Shown here piece by piece: positions 53,090 to 61,268 of a DNA stretch of 64,000 nucleotides. How positions within the stretch are numbered: the first letter of the stretch is position 1; each line of letters begins with the position of its first letter. Position numbers and translations under genes: made by a program. Under the pieces are notes generated by a model. That model was given only the letters and a program-made list of their open reading frames with translations, was not told where the DNA came from and did not search any database. Origin of the DNA: Paenibacillus dendrobii (lineage in GTDB: Bacteria > Bacillota > Bacilli > Paenibacillales > Paenibacillaceae); contig NZ_WUBI01000006.1 of NCBI RefSeq assembly GCF_009807035.1, positions 1 to 64,000 of the forward strand. The letters are read 5' to 3'.

Positions 53090-53126
53090 AAATCCGGTGT
53101 ACGATATAAAGAAATACACCGGATTT
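53090..53126 (-). other. Intercistronic stem-loop after the solute-binding gene
   Basis: AAATCCGGTGTA and TACACCGGATTT form a perfect 12-bp stem between the solute-binding lipoprotein and the hydrolase gene. No T run follows on the minus strand. It probably protects the upstream mRNA, raising binding-protein output relative to the hydrolase. Confidence 0.75.
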
Positions 53127-53143
53127 CATATAGGAGCGTGAGA

Positions 53144-54712
53144 TTATTTTTTTGCTTTCCAGGCGTCATATTGAGCCTGTTTTTCTTTGATGATGTCGTC
53201 CACGCCGGCAGTTTTCAGGCGCTTGAGGAATTCAGGCAATGCTTTAGCAGGATCTATTGAACCGGAACTAAGTGCAGGAATCATCTCGGAGGCAACTGCA
53301 GCGCAGTTTGCAACCTGAGTTTTTATAGGAGTCGGGTCGAATACGAAGCCCGTAACGGGTGAAATCTCTGCTGTTTTGTCAGCATCAAAGACCATTGTTT
53401 GGGTCTTTTTTTGAATATCACCATCTTTGTTCTTGTCATAAGCAGCACGGTTGAAATCAGGGCTGTAAGATTGACCGATTTGCCATTCGTTAAAGTTGAA
53501 ATTGTATTTGCCTTCAATCATAGTGAATTTGCCATTTTCGTCGTATTTGTAGTCAACGCCTTCTTCGCCAAGCGTAATCAGTTTGTACAGATCATCGTTA
53601 GTATTGAGCAGTTCAACTAATTGCAGAGCTTTATCAATATGTTTGGAATCGGCATTGATAGCAATAGCTGCAGTAGAAGCGGCGCCCGCAGGAATCATCG
53701 TGCGAGTCGTGGACACGGTCACTGCTGGAGCATTATCTGCGCCTTTAGTCATAGACATATTGCTGGCATCAGGGTTGCCTGGAAAGTCGATGCTGTCAGG
53801 CCAGCTGCCAGTTCTCTCAGCGACAAATTTGGCTGCTTTACGATCAGTAGAAGTATCTTTTACCGTTGCGCCATCCTTGCGCACATAACCTTTGTTGTAC
53901 CAGTCACGCATAATTTCAGTGTACTTCGCAAAATCTTCCGTCTCAAACTGGTTGATGACTTTGTCCGGATTGTCAAGGTTAATCCAGCCAGGGATGCTCG
54001 TATCGCCTACGGCTTCCATGTTCCATAACAGCGGATTGCTGGCATAGAGGCTTTCAACTGAGCTGGTTTCAAACCCGATCATTTCTTTGTGTTTTGCTAG
54101 AGCATCGCCAAGGAAAGGTCCGATCTTCTCAAGTACCTCAATGGTAGGCTTGCCTTTCAAGGCTTTCCAGTCAAAACCGGTTTCCTCTGCAAGATCAGAA
54201 CGGAACTTAAAGCCCTCTCGTTTGGCAGTGCCCCACTGTTGATAGTTCGGGAGTGCATAGATCTTGCCATTTACTTTAACGCCATCCCACAGTCCTACGG
54301 GGATACGGGAATACGTTTGCGGTGCATATTTAGGGATGAGGTCCGTCAAGTCGGCATAAGCTCCTTTGGCGGCGTTTTCAAAAAAGTTGATGCCACCCCA
54401 GTTTGCAGTGAAGGAGAGATCCCAATCGTCGCCAGAATTGATCATCAGGTTCATTTTCTCGGCATAAGTACTGCTGTCTACAAGAATTAGATTCAGCTTA
54501 GCATTCATTTCTTTGCCAATAATTTCATTGGCTTTCTTCATGACGCGGTCAAAATCATTGACAGGGCTGTTCATCATGTAGAAGTTGAGCTGGGTCATTT
54601 CTTCCTTGCCGGGAGAATCGCCGGTAGAGCTTGCATCTTTCTCTCCGCAGCCGGCCAGCAGCATGGTAAACAGCATTGTTACGGACAACAGAATCGCAGA
54701 ATATTTTTTCAT
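53144..54712 (-). CDS. Extracellular solute-binding lipoprotein, LplA-like
   Basis: 522 residues. The signal MKKYSAILLSVTMLFTMLLA ends at the lipobox with Cys22. A charged, Ser-rich linker follows, then a family 1 binding-protein fold with QLNFYMMNSPVNDFDRVMKK and INSGDDWDLSFTANWGG. The C-terminal third has the long form typical of CUT1 (LplA/DUF3502-like) oligosaccharide binders in Paenibacillus. No ATPase is encoded in the operon, as is usual for CUT1 systems that share MsmX. The ATG follows CAGGGGG. Confidence 0.92.
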   Translation of the reverse strand: MKKYSAILLSVTMLFTMLLAGCGEKDASSTGDSPGKEEMTQLNFYMMNSPVNDFDRVMKKANEIIGKEMNAKLNLILVDSSTYAEKMNLMINSGDDWDLSFTANWGGINFFENAAKGAYADLTDLIPKYAPQTYSRIPVGLWDGVKVNGKIYALPNYQQWGTAKREGFKFRSDLAEETGFDWKALKGKPTIEVLEKIGPFLGDALAKHKEMIGFETSSVESLYASNPLLWNMEAVGDTSIPGWINLDNPDKVINQFETEDFAKYTEIMRDWYNKGYVRKDGATVKDTSTDRKAAKFVAERTGSWPDSIDFPGNPDASNMSMTKGADNAPAVTVSTTRTMIPAGAASTAAIAINADSKHIDKALQLVELLNTNDDLYKLITLGEEGVDYKYDENGKFTMIEGKYNFNFNEWQIGQSYSPDFNRAAYDKNKDGDIQKKTQTMVFDADKTAEISPVTGFVFDPTPIKTQVANCAAVASEMIPALSSGSIDPAKALPEFLKRLKTAGVDDIIKEKQAQYDAWKAKK

Positions 54713-54763
54713 TGTCGTTCCCCCTGAAATGTATTTAATTTTCCGGCTGGTTTCCCGGTAAAA

Positions 54764-55651
54764 TTACTCTTTTACAGCGCCAATTGTCAAACCTTTTTCA
54801 AAATACTTCTGCAGCAGCGGATACAGCAAAATAATCGGACCGATGGCAAGTACGCAGGTTGCCATGCGCGCGCCTTCACTAGGAAGCATGCCAATAGCTG
54901 ATTCCATCGACTGCGAAGCTTGCGCGTTCGACTGCAAGTATCCAATATTGTTCATTAAAGATTGGAGCAGATATTGGAGGGGACGCAGTTTTGGCGATTC
55001 GATATAGAGTGATGCGGTCATCCAGTCATTCCAGTATGCAATGGCTACAAACAAACCGATGGTCGCAAGCGACGGTTTGGAAAGCGGTAGTGCAATCCGG
55101 AAAAAAGTACGGATTTCGCCCGATCCATCGATGCGCGCTGACTCAATTAATGAATCCGGAATCGTGCGGAAGAAGTTTTTCATAATCAGCACGTTAACCG
55201 TCGACACCAGATAGACGATAATCAGCACCCAGATGGTATCCTTCAGATGCAGGATGCGCGTCAGCAAAATGTACTGCGGAACAAGGCCGCCGTTGAACAG
55301 AACCGGAAGATACACGAAGAAGGTGAGTGCTTTGCGGTGAGTGACTTCGGGACGTGTCAACGAATACGACAGCATGGAAGTAATCAGCAAATGCAAAAGT
55401 GTACCCACAGCAGTTACAAAAATCGTAACTCCATATGCATTTAGAATAGAGCTTGCTCCGCTGAATACATACTTGTAAGCTGCTGTGCTGAACTTTTGGG
55501 GCCAGAAGTGATATCCGTCTAGCATGAGCGAGTGCTCGCCAGTAAATGATATGGATACAACCAAAAGCAGCGGAGCAATACAGGCCAGGCTGAGTGCAAT
55601 GAAAATGAGATGAATCGCTAATGTTGAAAAATGTAGCTTTCTTAGAAGCAT
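54764..55651 (-). CDS. ABC sugar permease, LplC/CUT1 type
   Basis: 295 residues with six membrane helices. The EAA loop, which docks the ATPase, reads DSLIESARIDGSGEIRTFFR. It is the second permease of the operon. I chose ATG 55651 because GGGAGGG lies at the right distance; a longer frame starting at 55720 would run through the repeat element 55676-55755. It starts after that element and 51 bp before the binding-protein gene. Confidence 0.93.
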   Translation of the reverse strand: MLLRKLHFSTLAIHLIFIALSLACIAPLLLVVSISFTGEHSLMLDGYHFWPQKFSTAAYKYVFSGASSILNAYGVTIFVTAVGTLLHLLITSMLSYSLTRPEVTHRKALTFFVYLPVLFNGGLVPQYILLTRILHLKDTIWVLIIVYLVSTVNVLIMKNFFRTIPDSLIESARIDGSGEIRTFFRIALPLSKPSLATIGLFVAIAYWNDWMTASLYIESPKLRPLQYLLQSLMNNIGYLQSNAQASQSMESAIGMLPSEGARMATCVLAIGPIILLYPLLQKYFEKGLTIGAVKE

Positions 55652-55675
55652 GGATTTCCCTCCCAAGTACATCAA

Positions 55676-55755
55676 TTGAACTAAAGAATAGGTACCACCT
55701 ATCTCTTTGATTAACAACATGAATCAAGAAGGCGAATGGTTAAACTTTAGTTCAA
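55676..55755. repeat. Short interspersed element, copy 2 (80 bp)
   Basis: TTGAACTAAAG (55676-55686) and CTTTAGTTCAA (55745-55755) are perfect 11-bp inverted ends. Inside are the hairpin ATAGGT-ACC-ACCTAT and a second one TTGATT..AATCAA. It shares ends and layout with copy 1 (6301-6377). Here it sits between the two permease genes, so it is transcribed with the operon on the minus strand. Confidence 0.78.
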
Positions 55756-55810
55756 ATTATATCGAAACGGCATTTAAGTCCTTTTGAAAGATTCATCCGT
55801 TTCTGCTCAA

Positions 55811-56776
55811 TTAGAATAGTGCGCTGTCGGGATCTTTCTTTTTTATGATGTAATTCGAGATCAATACTAGGAAGAAACCAACTACAGATTGATATAAACC
55901 AACGGCAGACGCCATGCCGTAGTCATTGACCTTCTTCAGCGAGCGGAATACCAGTGTGTCGATCACGTCTGTTGCCGGGTACAGAGCACCCGAATCATTC
56001 GGAAGCGTGTAGAATCCGTTCCAGTCGCCTAGACCGCCATTGAACAATTTACCAACCCAGAGCAATGATAGAACAATGATCGTCGGTTTCAAGAGCGGCA
56101 ATGTGATGTGCTTAATGCGCTGCCAATTTGAAGCACCGTCCAGTTGCGCAGCTTCATAATAATCGGGATTAATCCCGGCAATCGCTGCTACATACAGTAC
56201 CGAATAGTAACCGACATTCTTCCATAGGTAGGCAATCGGCAAGATGAAGCGCCAGTAAGACGGCTCACTGTACCAGTAAACGGCTTCTCCTCCGTTTCCG
56301 GTAATCACGTTGTTGACAATGCCACGGTCAACACTGAGCATGCTGAAGAGAATGTACTGGATCACAATCCATGAGAGAAAGGTTGGCAGCAAAATGGAGC
56401 CCTTATAGGTAGCAGAAACCACTTTGTTTTTTACTTCGCTTAATAGAATAGCCAGTGCCAACGCGCAAAGTGTAACCGTAATAGCTTCCAGTAGATTGTA
56501 AAAAAGCGTATTGAAAGTAACGGTTCTTGCTGCGTCGGATTTAAAGAAAAACTCAAAGTTTTTGAACAGCGGATCCATCCACGGACTTCCGAAAATCCCG
56601 TCGCGTGCACTGTAATCTTTGAAGGCAATGATCACGCCGGCCATCGGGATGTAGAACAAGATCGTAATGAAGATTAATCCCGGTGCCATCATGAAATAGA
56701 AAGGAACCTGACGGCGCGCGCTGCGCAATGTTCTGTAGGATTTACTCTTGCGAGACGAATTCGTAATCGCATTCAT
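55811..56776 (-). CDS. ABC sugar permease, LplB/CUT1 type
   Basis: 321 residues with six membrane helices and the EAA loop PDYYEAAQLDGASNWQRIKH. It is the first gene of the minus-strand operon. AAAAGGGGTG precedes the ATG. A short basic N-terminus (SSRKSKSYRTLRSARRQ) is typical for Paenibacillus LplB proteins. It pairs with the LplC-type gene to form the membrane channel. Confidence 0.93.
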   Translation of the reverse strand: MNAITNSSRKSKSYRTLRSARRQVPFYFMMAPGLIFITILFYIPMAGVIIAFKDYSARDGIFGSPWMDPLFKNFEFFFKSDAARTVTFNTLFYNLLEAITVTLCALALAILLSEVKNKVVSATYKGSILLPTFLSWIVIQYILFSMLSVDRGIVNNVITGNGGEAVYWYSEPSYWRFILPIAYLWKNVGYYSVLYVAAIAGINPDYYEAAQLDGASNWQRIKHITLPLLKPTIIVLSLLWVGKLFNGGLGDWNGFYTLPNDSGALYPATDVIDTLVFRSLKKVNDYGMASAVGLYQSVVGFFLVLISNYIIKKKDPDSALF

Positions 56777-56901
56777 TTATTTCACCCCTTTTCTTTGCAG
56801 CATTTATATGTCTGCCATCATTGTAGTAAGGGGGATTTTCAGGCTCAACAAACAAATATGGTGATCGTTTTGTTTTTTAACACAAGGCATCTCTAAAAAC
56901 T

Positions 56902-56958
56902 AACGATTTCTACAAAGTGTTATAAATCGTTGAGGCACAATTTATTTAACACTATAAT
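56902..56958 (+). promoter_or_regulatory. Divergent control region: inverted repeat and regulator promoter
   Basis: AACGATTT (56902-56909) and AAATCGTT (56924-56931) are inverted arms 14 bp apart. The right arm overlaps the -35 (TTGAGG, 56930-56935) of a promoter with TATAAT (56953-56958), 17 bp spacing, reading into the AraC-type gene. It lies in the 227-bp gap between the divergent operon and the regulator, where autoregulation would be expected. Confidence 0.6.
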
Positions 56959-57003
56959 ATAAATTGGCATAATACCTGGAAGTCGTATGAATAGGAGGCC
57001 GCA

Positions 57004-59373
57004 ATGAAGCTCTTATATAAGACCAAAAACCGCAGTACAAGCTTTCTACGCAAATCTTTTTTTTCTTTTTTGATTATCACGGTCATCATTACCGTCTTAC
57101 TTACGACTTTTTTGACGTTTACTTATTTGCGCACGACGAATGCATTAATTAGCCGCTATAACGACAAACTGATTGCGCAGTCGAATTATAGCATTACCTA
57201 TCTTGACGAGACCGCAAAGAAATTAGGCAATGCTCTGTACAGCGACAAAGATATCATCGACTTTTTAAATATGAAGGAAAGTGATGAGCGCGTAGCGCTT
57301 TTAGCAAGCAAGGTCATTGATAAGCACTTTCTGACACTGAAAGATATCGACAGTGTGTATCTGTACAATGCGGGGCTCAATTTGTTTTACTCCTCTCGGA
57401 GCGGTGAACGTCGATCAGCATCCGCATTTTCAGATCAGACGATGGCAAAGTTACTAACCGACAAACATTTCGTAGCCGATTATCGTGGTCGCCCCTTTGC
57501 GGCATCTGTAGATGAAGCAACGCAATCGGCAAAGGTATGCTCGTATATATTATTTGAACCTGGCGCCACAGCATCTGGTTTGAAAAATGCCGTTGTTGTC
57601 AACATTCGAACGAAAGCGCTTACGGATTCCATCCAAGCCATTAATAGTAGTGATCCTGTACCGGAAACGTCTTTTTTAGTGGTTGACGCGAGCGGCTCTA
57701 TTTTAAGTATGGCACTCTCACCGGAGTTCGGTCATGACATAAGTGAAATGCGAGCATTAAGCCAGAAAGCTCAGGAACTGGACGGCACCAGCAATCAGGT
57801 ACAGAAAATAGACGGGATCAGTTACCTTGTTTCGAGCAGCAAGAGTAATGCAAACAACTGGTACATCATGGGCGTTACGCCCTTCAAAAAAATTTATAAA
57901 GATGTCATTACTGCATCGATCGTATCGGCAGGTATAGTCGTAGCCGTATTCATTTTTTGTGCGGTCATTTGTCTGTTTTTGGCACGCAGGCTGAACAATC
58001 CTATTCAAGCAATGACGAAAATTATAAATGGGGAAGCGACCGAAAAAAGCGATTCGCTCGTGTCTGAAACGGAAGAATTTCAAGTGATTCTATCTGTATT
58101 TGAATCCATGAAGGAGCAACATGTGCAGCTCGATAAAATCATGCGTGAAACAGGCTATGCTGCCAAGCAAGATTTTCTAAATGCGCTGTTAAGCGAAAGC
58201 ACAACGTACTCCATGGGAACAGTGCGGGGAAAATTGCATGACTTGCATCTGGATTATATCGTCTCCAATCAGCTGTGTATGTGCCTGTTCAAAATCGACA
58301 ATTACAGTCAGTTTATGTCCCGAAATAGTCAGAAGGAACGTTGGGCTTTGCGCTATGCGATTGTGAATGTCGCAACGGAGATTGCTGAGAGTTACGGAAA
58401 TTGCGAAATTTTCAGCTGTGATTCCGATAAATTTGTGATGCTTATGGATTGTGACACCATATCGCAATATAAAGTTCTTCAGGATAAAGTCGAACGTTTG
58501 TTACGCGAGATACAAAGCAATACGCTAGAGTATCTCCACATTTCTCTGTCTATGGCGTATAGCACGATGTTCCAGGGGTTAGAACATTTGCCTAGCATGT
58601 ATAACAATATGAAGGGCTCGATTCTTTTGAAAATGCGATATGGCCATGGCTGCATTATTACACCTTATTTAATGGATGAAATGAATACGGATGAATTCCA
58701 AGTCTCAGTTAAAAAAGAGGAGCAGTTAATCGAAAAAGTGCTGGAGGGTGACGGTGAAGAAGCTAGTAGGATCTATCAGTCTATTAGTAAACTGCTGTAT
58801 CAATATACGTACAATGAGATTTTATTCTGCATTGTACATTTGATTTACAGAATCTATTCTGGCGTGCTCAGTAAGATGCCTGCCATAAAGGACAATCAGG
58901 ATCTAACTCTGCAGGAGTTTCTGAAGGATATACAAAACGCAGAAGTAGGTACAGATATTGATGTTTTGATGAATGCGTTTTTACAAAAGCTCTGTAATAA
59001 GGTAACAATGCTCAAGAGCTCATCCAGCAGTAACGACCTTCTGATGCAGCGCATTACCGATCTTGTAGAACAGGAATATCCCAACGCTGAGCTATGCCTC
59101 AGTTCCATTGCCGAAAAATTACGCCTGTCACCGAACTATATCGGCCATTTGTTCAAAACAGCATACGGGCAGTCGATTGCACAATACATTATTGATTTGC
59201 GCATGCAAAAGCTGGATGAATATATGCGCAACACCAAACTGTCTTTGTCGACCATTATTGAAAAGGTCGGTCTTGAAAAAAACAATTATTTTTACACGCG
59301 ATTTAAAAAGCATTTTGGCGTGTCTCTCAGTGAGTACAAGCTGCAGCTTGGACAAGAAATTGATGGTGACTAA
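57004..59373 (+). CDS. Membrane-bound sensor AraC family regulator
   Basis: 789 residues. TM1 (about 17-39) and TM2 (about 304-328) enclose an extracellular sensor of about 260 residues. A HAMP-like linker starting LARRLNNPIQAMTKIINGE and a long cytosolic middle follow, then the C-terminal AraC DNA-binding domain: LSSIAEKLRLSPNYIGHLFK (first HTH) and KLSLSTIIEKVGLEKNNYFY with the final TRFKKHFGVSLSEY. Such regulators in Paenibacillus are typically divergent from lpl-type sugar operons and sense the outside substrate. AGGAGG is at good spacing. Confidence 0.93.
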   Translation: MKLLYKTKNRSTSFLRKSFFSFLIITVIITVLLTTFLTFTYLRTTNALISRYNDKLIAQSNYSITYLDETAKKLGNALYSDKDIIDFLNMKESDERVALLASKVIDKHFLTLKDIDSVYLYNAGLNLFYSSRSGERRSASAFSDQTMAKLLTDKHFVADYRGRPFAASVDEATQSAKVCSYILFEPGATASGLKNAVVVNIRTKALTDSIQAINSSDPVPETSFLVVDASGSILSMALSPEFGHDISEMRALSQKAQELDGTSNQVQKIDGISYLVSSSKSNANNWYIMGVTPFKKIYKDVITASIVSAGIVVAVFIFCAVICLFLARRLNNPIQAMTKIINGEATEKSDSLVSETEEFQVILSVFESMKEQHVQLDKIMRETGYAAKQDFLNALLSESTTYSMGTVRGKLHDLHLDYIVSNQLCMCLFKIDNYSQFMSRNSQKERWALRYAIVNVATEIAESYGNCEIFSCDSDKFVMLMDCDTISQYKVLQDKVERLLREIQSNTLEYLHISLSMAYSTMFQGLEHLPSMYNNMKGSILLKMRYGHGCIITPYLMDEMNTDEFQVSVKKEEQLIEKVLEGDGEEASRIYQSISKLLYQYTYNEILFCIVHLIYRIYSGVLSKMPAIKDNQDLTLQEFLKDIQNAEVGTDIDVLMNAFLQKLCNKVTMLKSSSSSNDLLMQRITDLVEQEYPNAELCLSSIAEKLRLSPNYIGHLFKTAYGQSIAQYIIDLRMQKLDEYMRNTKLSLSTIIEKVGLEKNNYFYTRFKKHFGVSLSEYKLQLGQEIDGD

Positions 59374-59387
59374 CAGCTATGTAACCT

Positions 59388-59429
59388 AAAAAACAGCCCT
59401 TTTTCCTTATGGAAACGGGCTGTTTTTTT
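59388..59429 (+). terminator. Terminator of the sensor-AraC gene
   Basis: AAAAAACAGCCC pairs with GGGCTGTTTTTTT. Confidence 0.93.
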
Positions 59430-59625
59430 GTTAGTTAGAAATTAGAGAATGTATTAAAAATATGAGTTACAACACAAAATTTAAAAATTGAAGAAACAGC
59501 AAAAAACATCAAATGCTACAGTTTTTGAGATTGCTGATTTGAGATCAGCAGGGCTACAATGCAAGTAATTTAACTACAGCAAAGAAGGTGGAATGATGAA
59601 ATGTTGAAATACGATTAAAACAAAA

Positions 59626-59639
59626 TGAAAGCGCTTAAA
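59626..59639 (+). promoter_or_regulatory. cre site in the leader of the SLH protein gene
   Basis: TGAAAGCGCTTAAA matches TGWAARCGYTWNCW at 13 of 14 positions, about 40 bp before the start codon. Catabolite repression of the surface-protein genes is inferred. The rest of the 59430-59678 spacer shows nothing else. Confidence 0.7.
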
Positions 59640-59678
59640 ATTATTTTGGATTTAATCAAGACATCGGGAGGATTAGTA

Positions 59679-61214
59679 ATGTACAAACGGATCTCCGTAA
59701 TACTTGCAGTAATGCTATGCATAGGAATATCTCCTATACATAGTCTAGCAGCTTCTTCTAATTTAATCGCAACGTATATGAATGGTGTTGTTGTTATCGA
59801 TGGTACGGGATATGAAGCAAATAAGGATTATATGGTCAGAGTCGTTGATAAAGCAAATGAGAACCTTAAAGCGATGGGACAAGTTCAAGCAAATGCTAAA
59901 GGTATCATTTCGGGTTCGATTACGACAGGTGCTTTGGAAAAGCTAGAAGAACATATTGTTTATGTGAATAGAATGGATGGTAGTTTGGTTTCTTCAGCTA
60001 GTTTGACTGGAAGAGTAGATCCAGTACCTGCAAAACCAGATCCAGCACCAAAACCAACGCCGATTCCAGCTCCGAGCCCAGAGCCTACCATTAAAGATGG
60101 TTGCATATCTTATGATGATGTAAAGCCTGACAAGGACGGAAATGTAAGTGTTGAGATTCAAGATACCCACGTAGATTCAGCCATTAAAAGTGCTCCAACT
60201 GATGAGCATGGAGCAAAGCAAGTCACTGTAAAAATAGGAACTACAGGTACTGCGAAGCAAAATACGATAACGATCCCTGTAGGGAAATTAGCAGCAAAAA
60301 CTGAAAAGATTGATGTCACAGTAAGCACTGGCTTTGGGGATATTGTATTAACCAATGACATGATTAAATCCTTAGCCAAAGATATAAATAGTACAGTAAA
60401 TGTCGTTATTAGCCCACTTGGTATAGGTAACAGAGCAGGCATTCATGTATCGATCTTACAGGAAGACAAGCCTGTGAATGCTGATATTACGATTACTATT
60501 GACTATAAGCCTGTAGGAAATGAACTAGCAGATTATGAACATATCGTCGTGTATAAAGTAGATAAGGCTGGTAACTTCATCATCGTTTCAAATGGAAAAT
60601 ATAACAAGGAGACCGGAAAAGTTACTGTAAATGGCGAGGCTAACGAAACATATGCAATAGGTTTCGTAAAGAAAACCTTTGAAGATATCTCAAAACTTAA
60701 ATGGGCGGAAAAACAAATATCTGTACTAGCTTCAAAAGGCATCATAAGGGGAACCAGTGAAACAAATTTTTCTCCTCAAAAGAACATTACGAGAGCAGAC
60801 TTCTTGAAGCTGCTAATAAATACACTGGACCTCAAAGCGGATATCCATGGAAACTTTGATGACATCGCAGAAAATGCTCATTACTATAACGAAGTCGCTA
60901 TAGCGAAGGCACTTGGCATCACATCTGGTTTAGGAAACCATACATTTGCACCTAGTGCGCAAATTAGCAGACAAGACATGATGGTGATGGTTTTGAAAGC
61001 GCTTCAAATCGCGGGTAAACCATGTTTAGAAGGAAGCAAAGAGGATCTTCAGAAATTTAGTGACACTGACAAGATCGCAAATTATGCACTAGATAGCGCA
61101 GCATCATTAATTAAAGAGGGGATGATTACGGGAGACGGCAGTAAAATCAACCCCAATGGCAAGACAACAAGAGCTGAGGCGGCCGTCCTATTGTATAGGA
61201 TCTATAATAGGTAA
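59679..61214 (+). CDS. Secreted surface protein with three SLH domains
   Basis: 511 residues. A signal peptide (MYKRISVILAVMLCIGISPI then HSLAASS) leads to a small beta domain and the Pro-rich linker PDPAPKPTPIPAPSPEP. A beta-rich module of about 190 residues follows. Three SLH motifs (about 333-511) end the protein; the first begins FEDISKLKWAEKQISVLASK, and later ones contain GITSGLGNHTFAPSAQISRQ and GMITGDGSKINPNGKTTRAE. SLH domains bind pyruvylated cell-wall polymer. The beta module was not recognised. GGGAGG lies upstream of ATG 59679; an earlier ATG at 59625 overlaps the cre site. Confidence 0.88.
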   Translation: MYKRISVILAVMLCIGISPIHSLAASSNLIATYMNGVVVIDGTGYEANKDYMVRVVDKANENLKAMGQVQANAKGIISGSITTGALEKLEEHIVYVNRMDGSLVSSASLTGRVDPVPAKPDPAPKPTPIPAPSPEPTIKDGCISYDDVKPDKDGNVSVEIQDTHVDSAIKSAPTDEHGAKQVTVKIGTTGTAKQNTITIPVGKLAAKTEKIDVTVSTGFGDIVLTNDMIKSLAKDINSTVNVVISPLGIGNRAGIHVSILQEDKPVNADITITIDYKPVGNELADYEHIVVYKVDKAGNFIIVSNGKYNKETGKVTVNGEANETYAIGFVKKTFEDISKLKWAEKQISVLASKGIIRGTSETNFSPQKNITRADFLKLLINTLDLKADIHGNFDDIAENAHYYNEVAIAKALGITSGLGNHTFAPSAQISRQDMMVMVLKALQIAGKPCLEGSKEDLQKFSDTDKIANYALDSAASLIKEGMITGDGSKINPNGKTTRAEAAVLLYRIYNR

Positions 61215-61268
61215 TCCCTTAGAACAGCGAAAACATGGCAAAAATAATGAGAAGAGGTAGGTATATCT

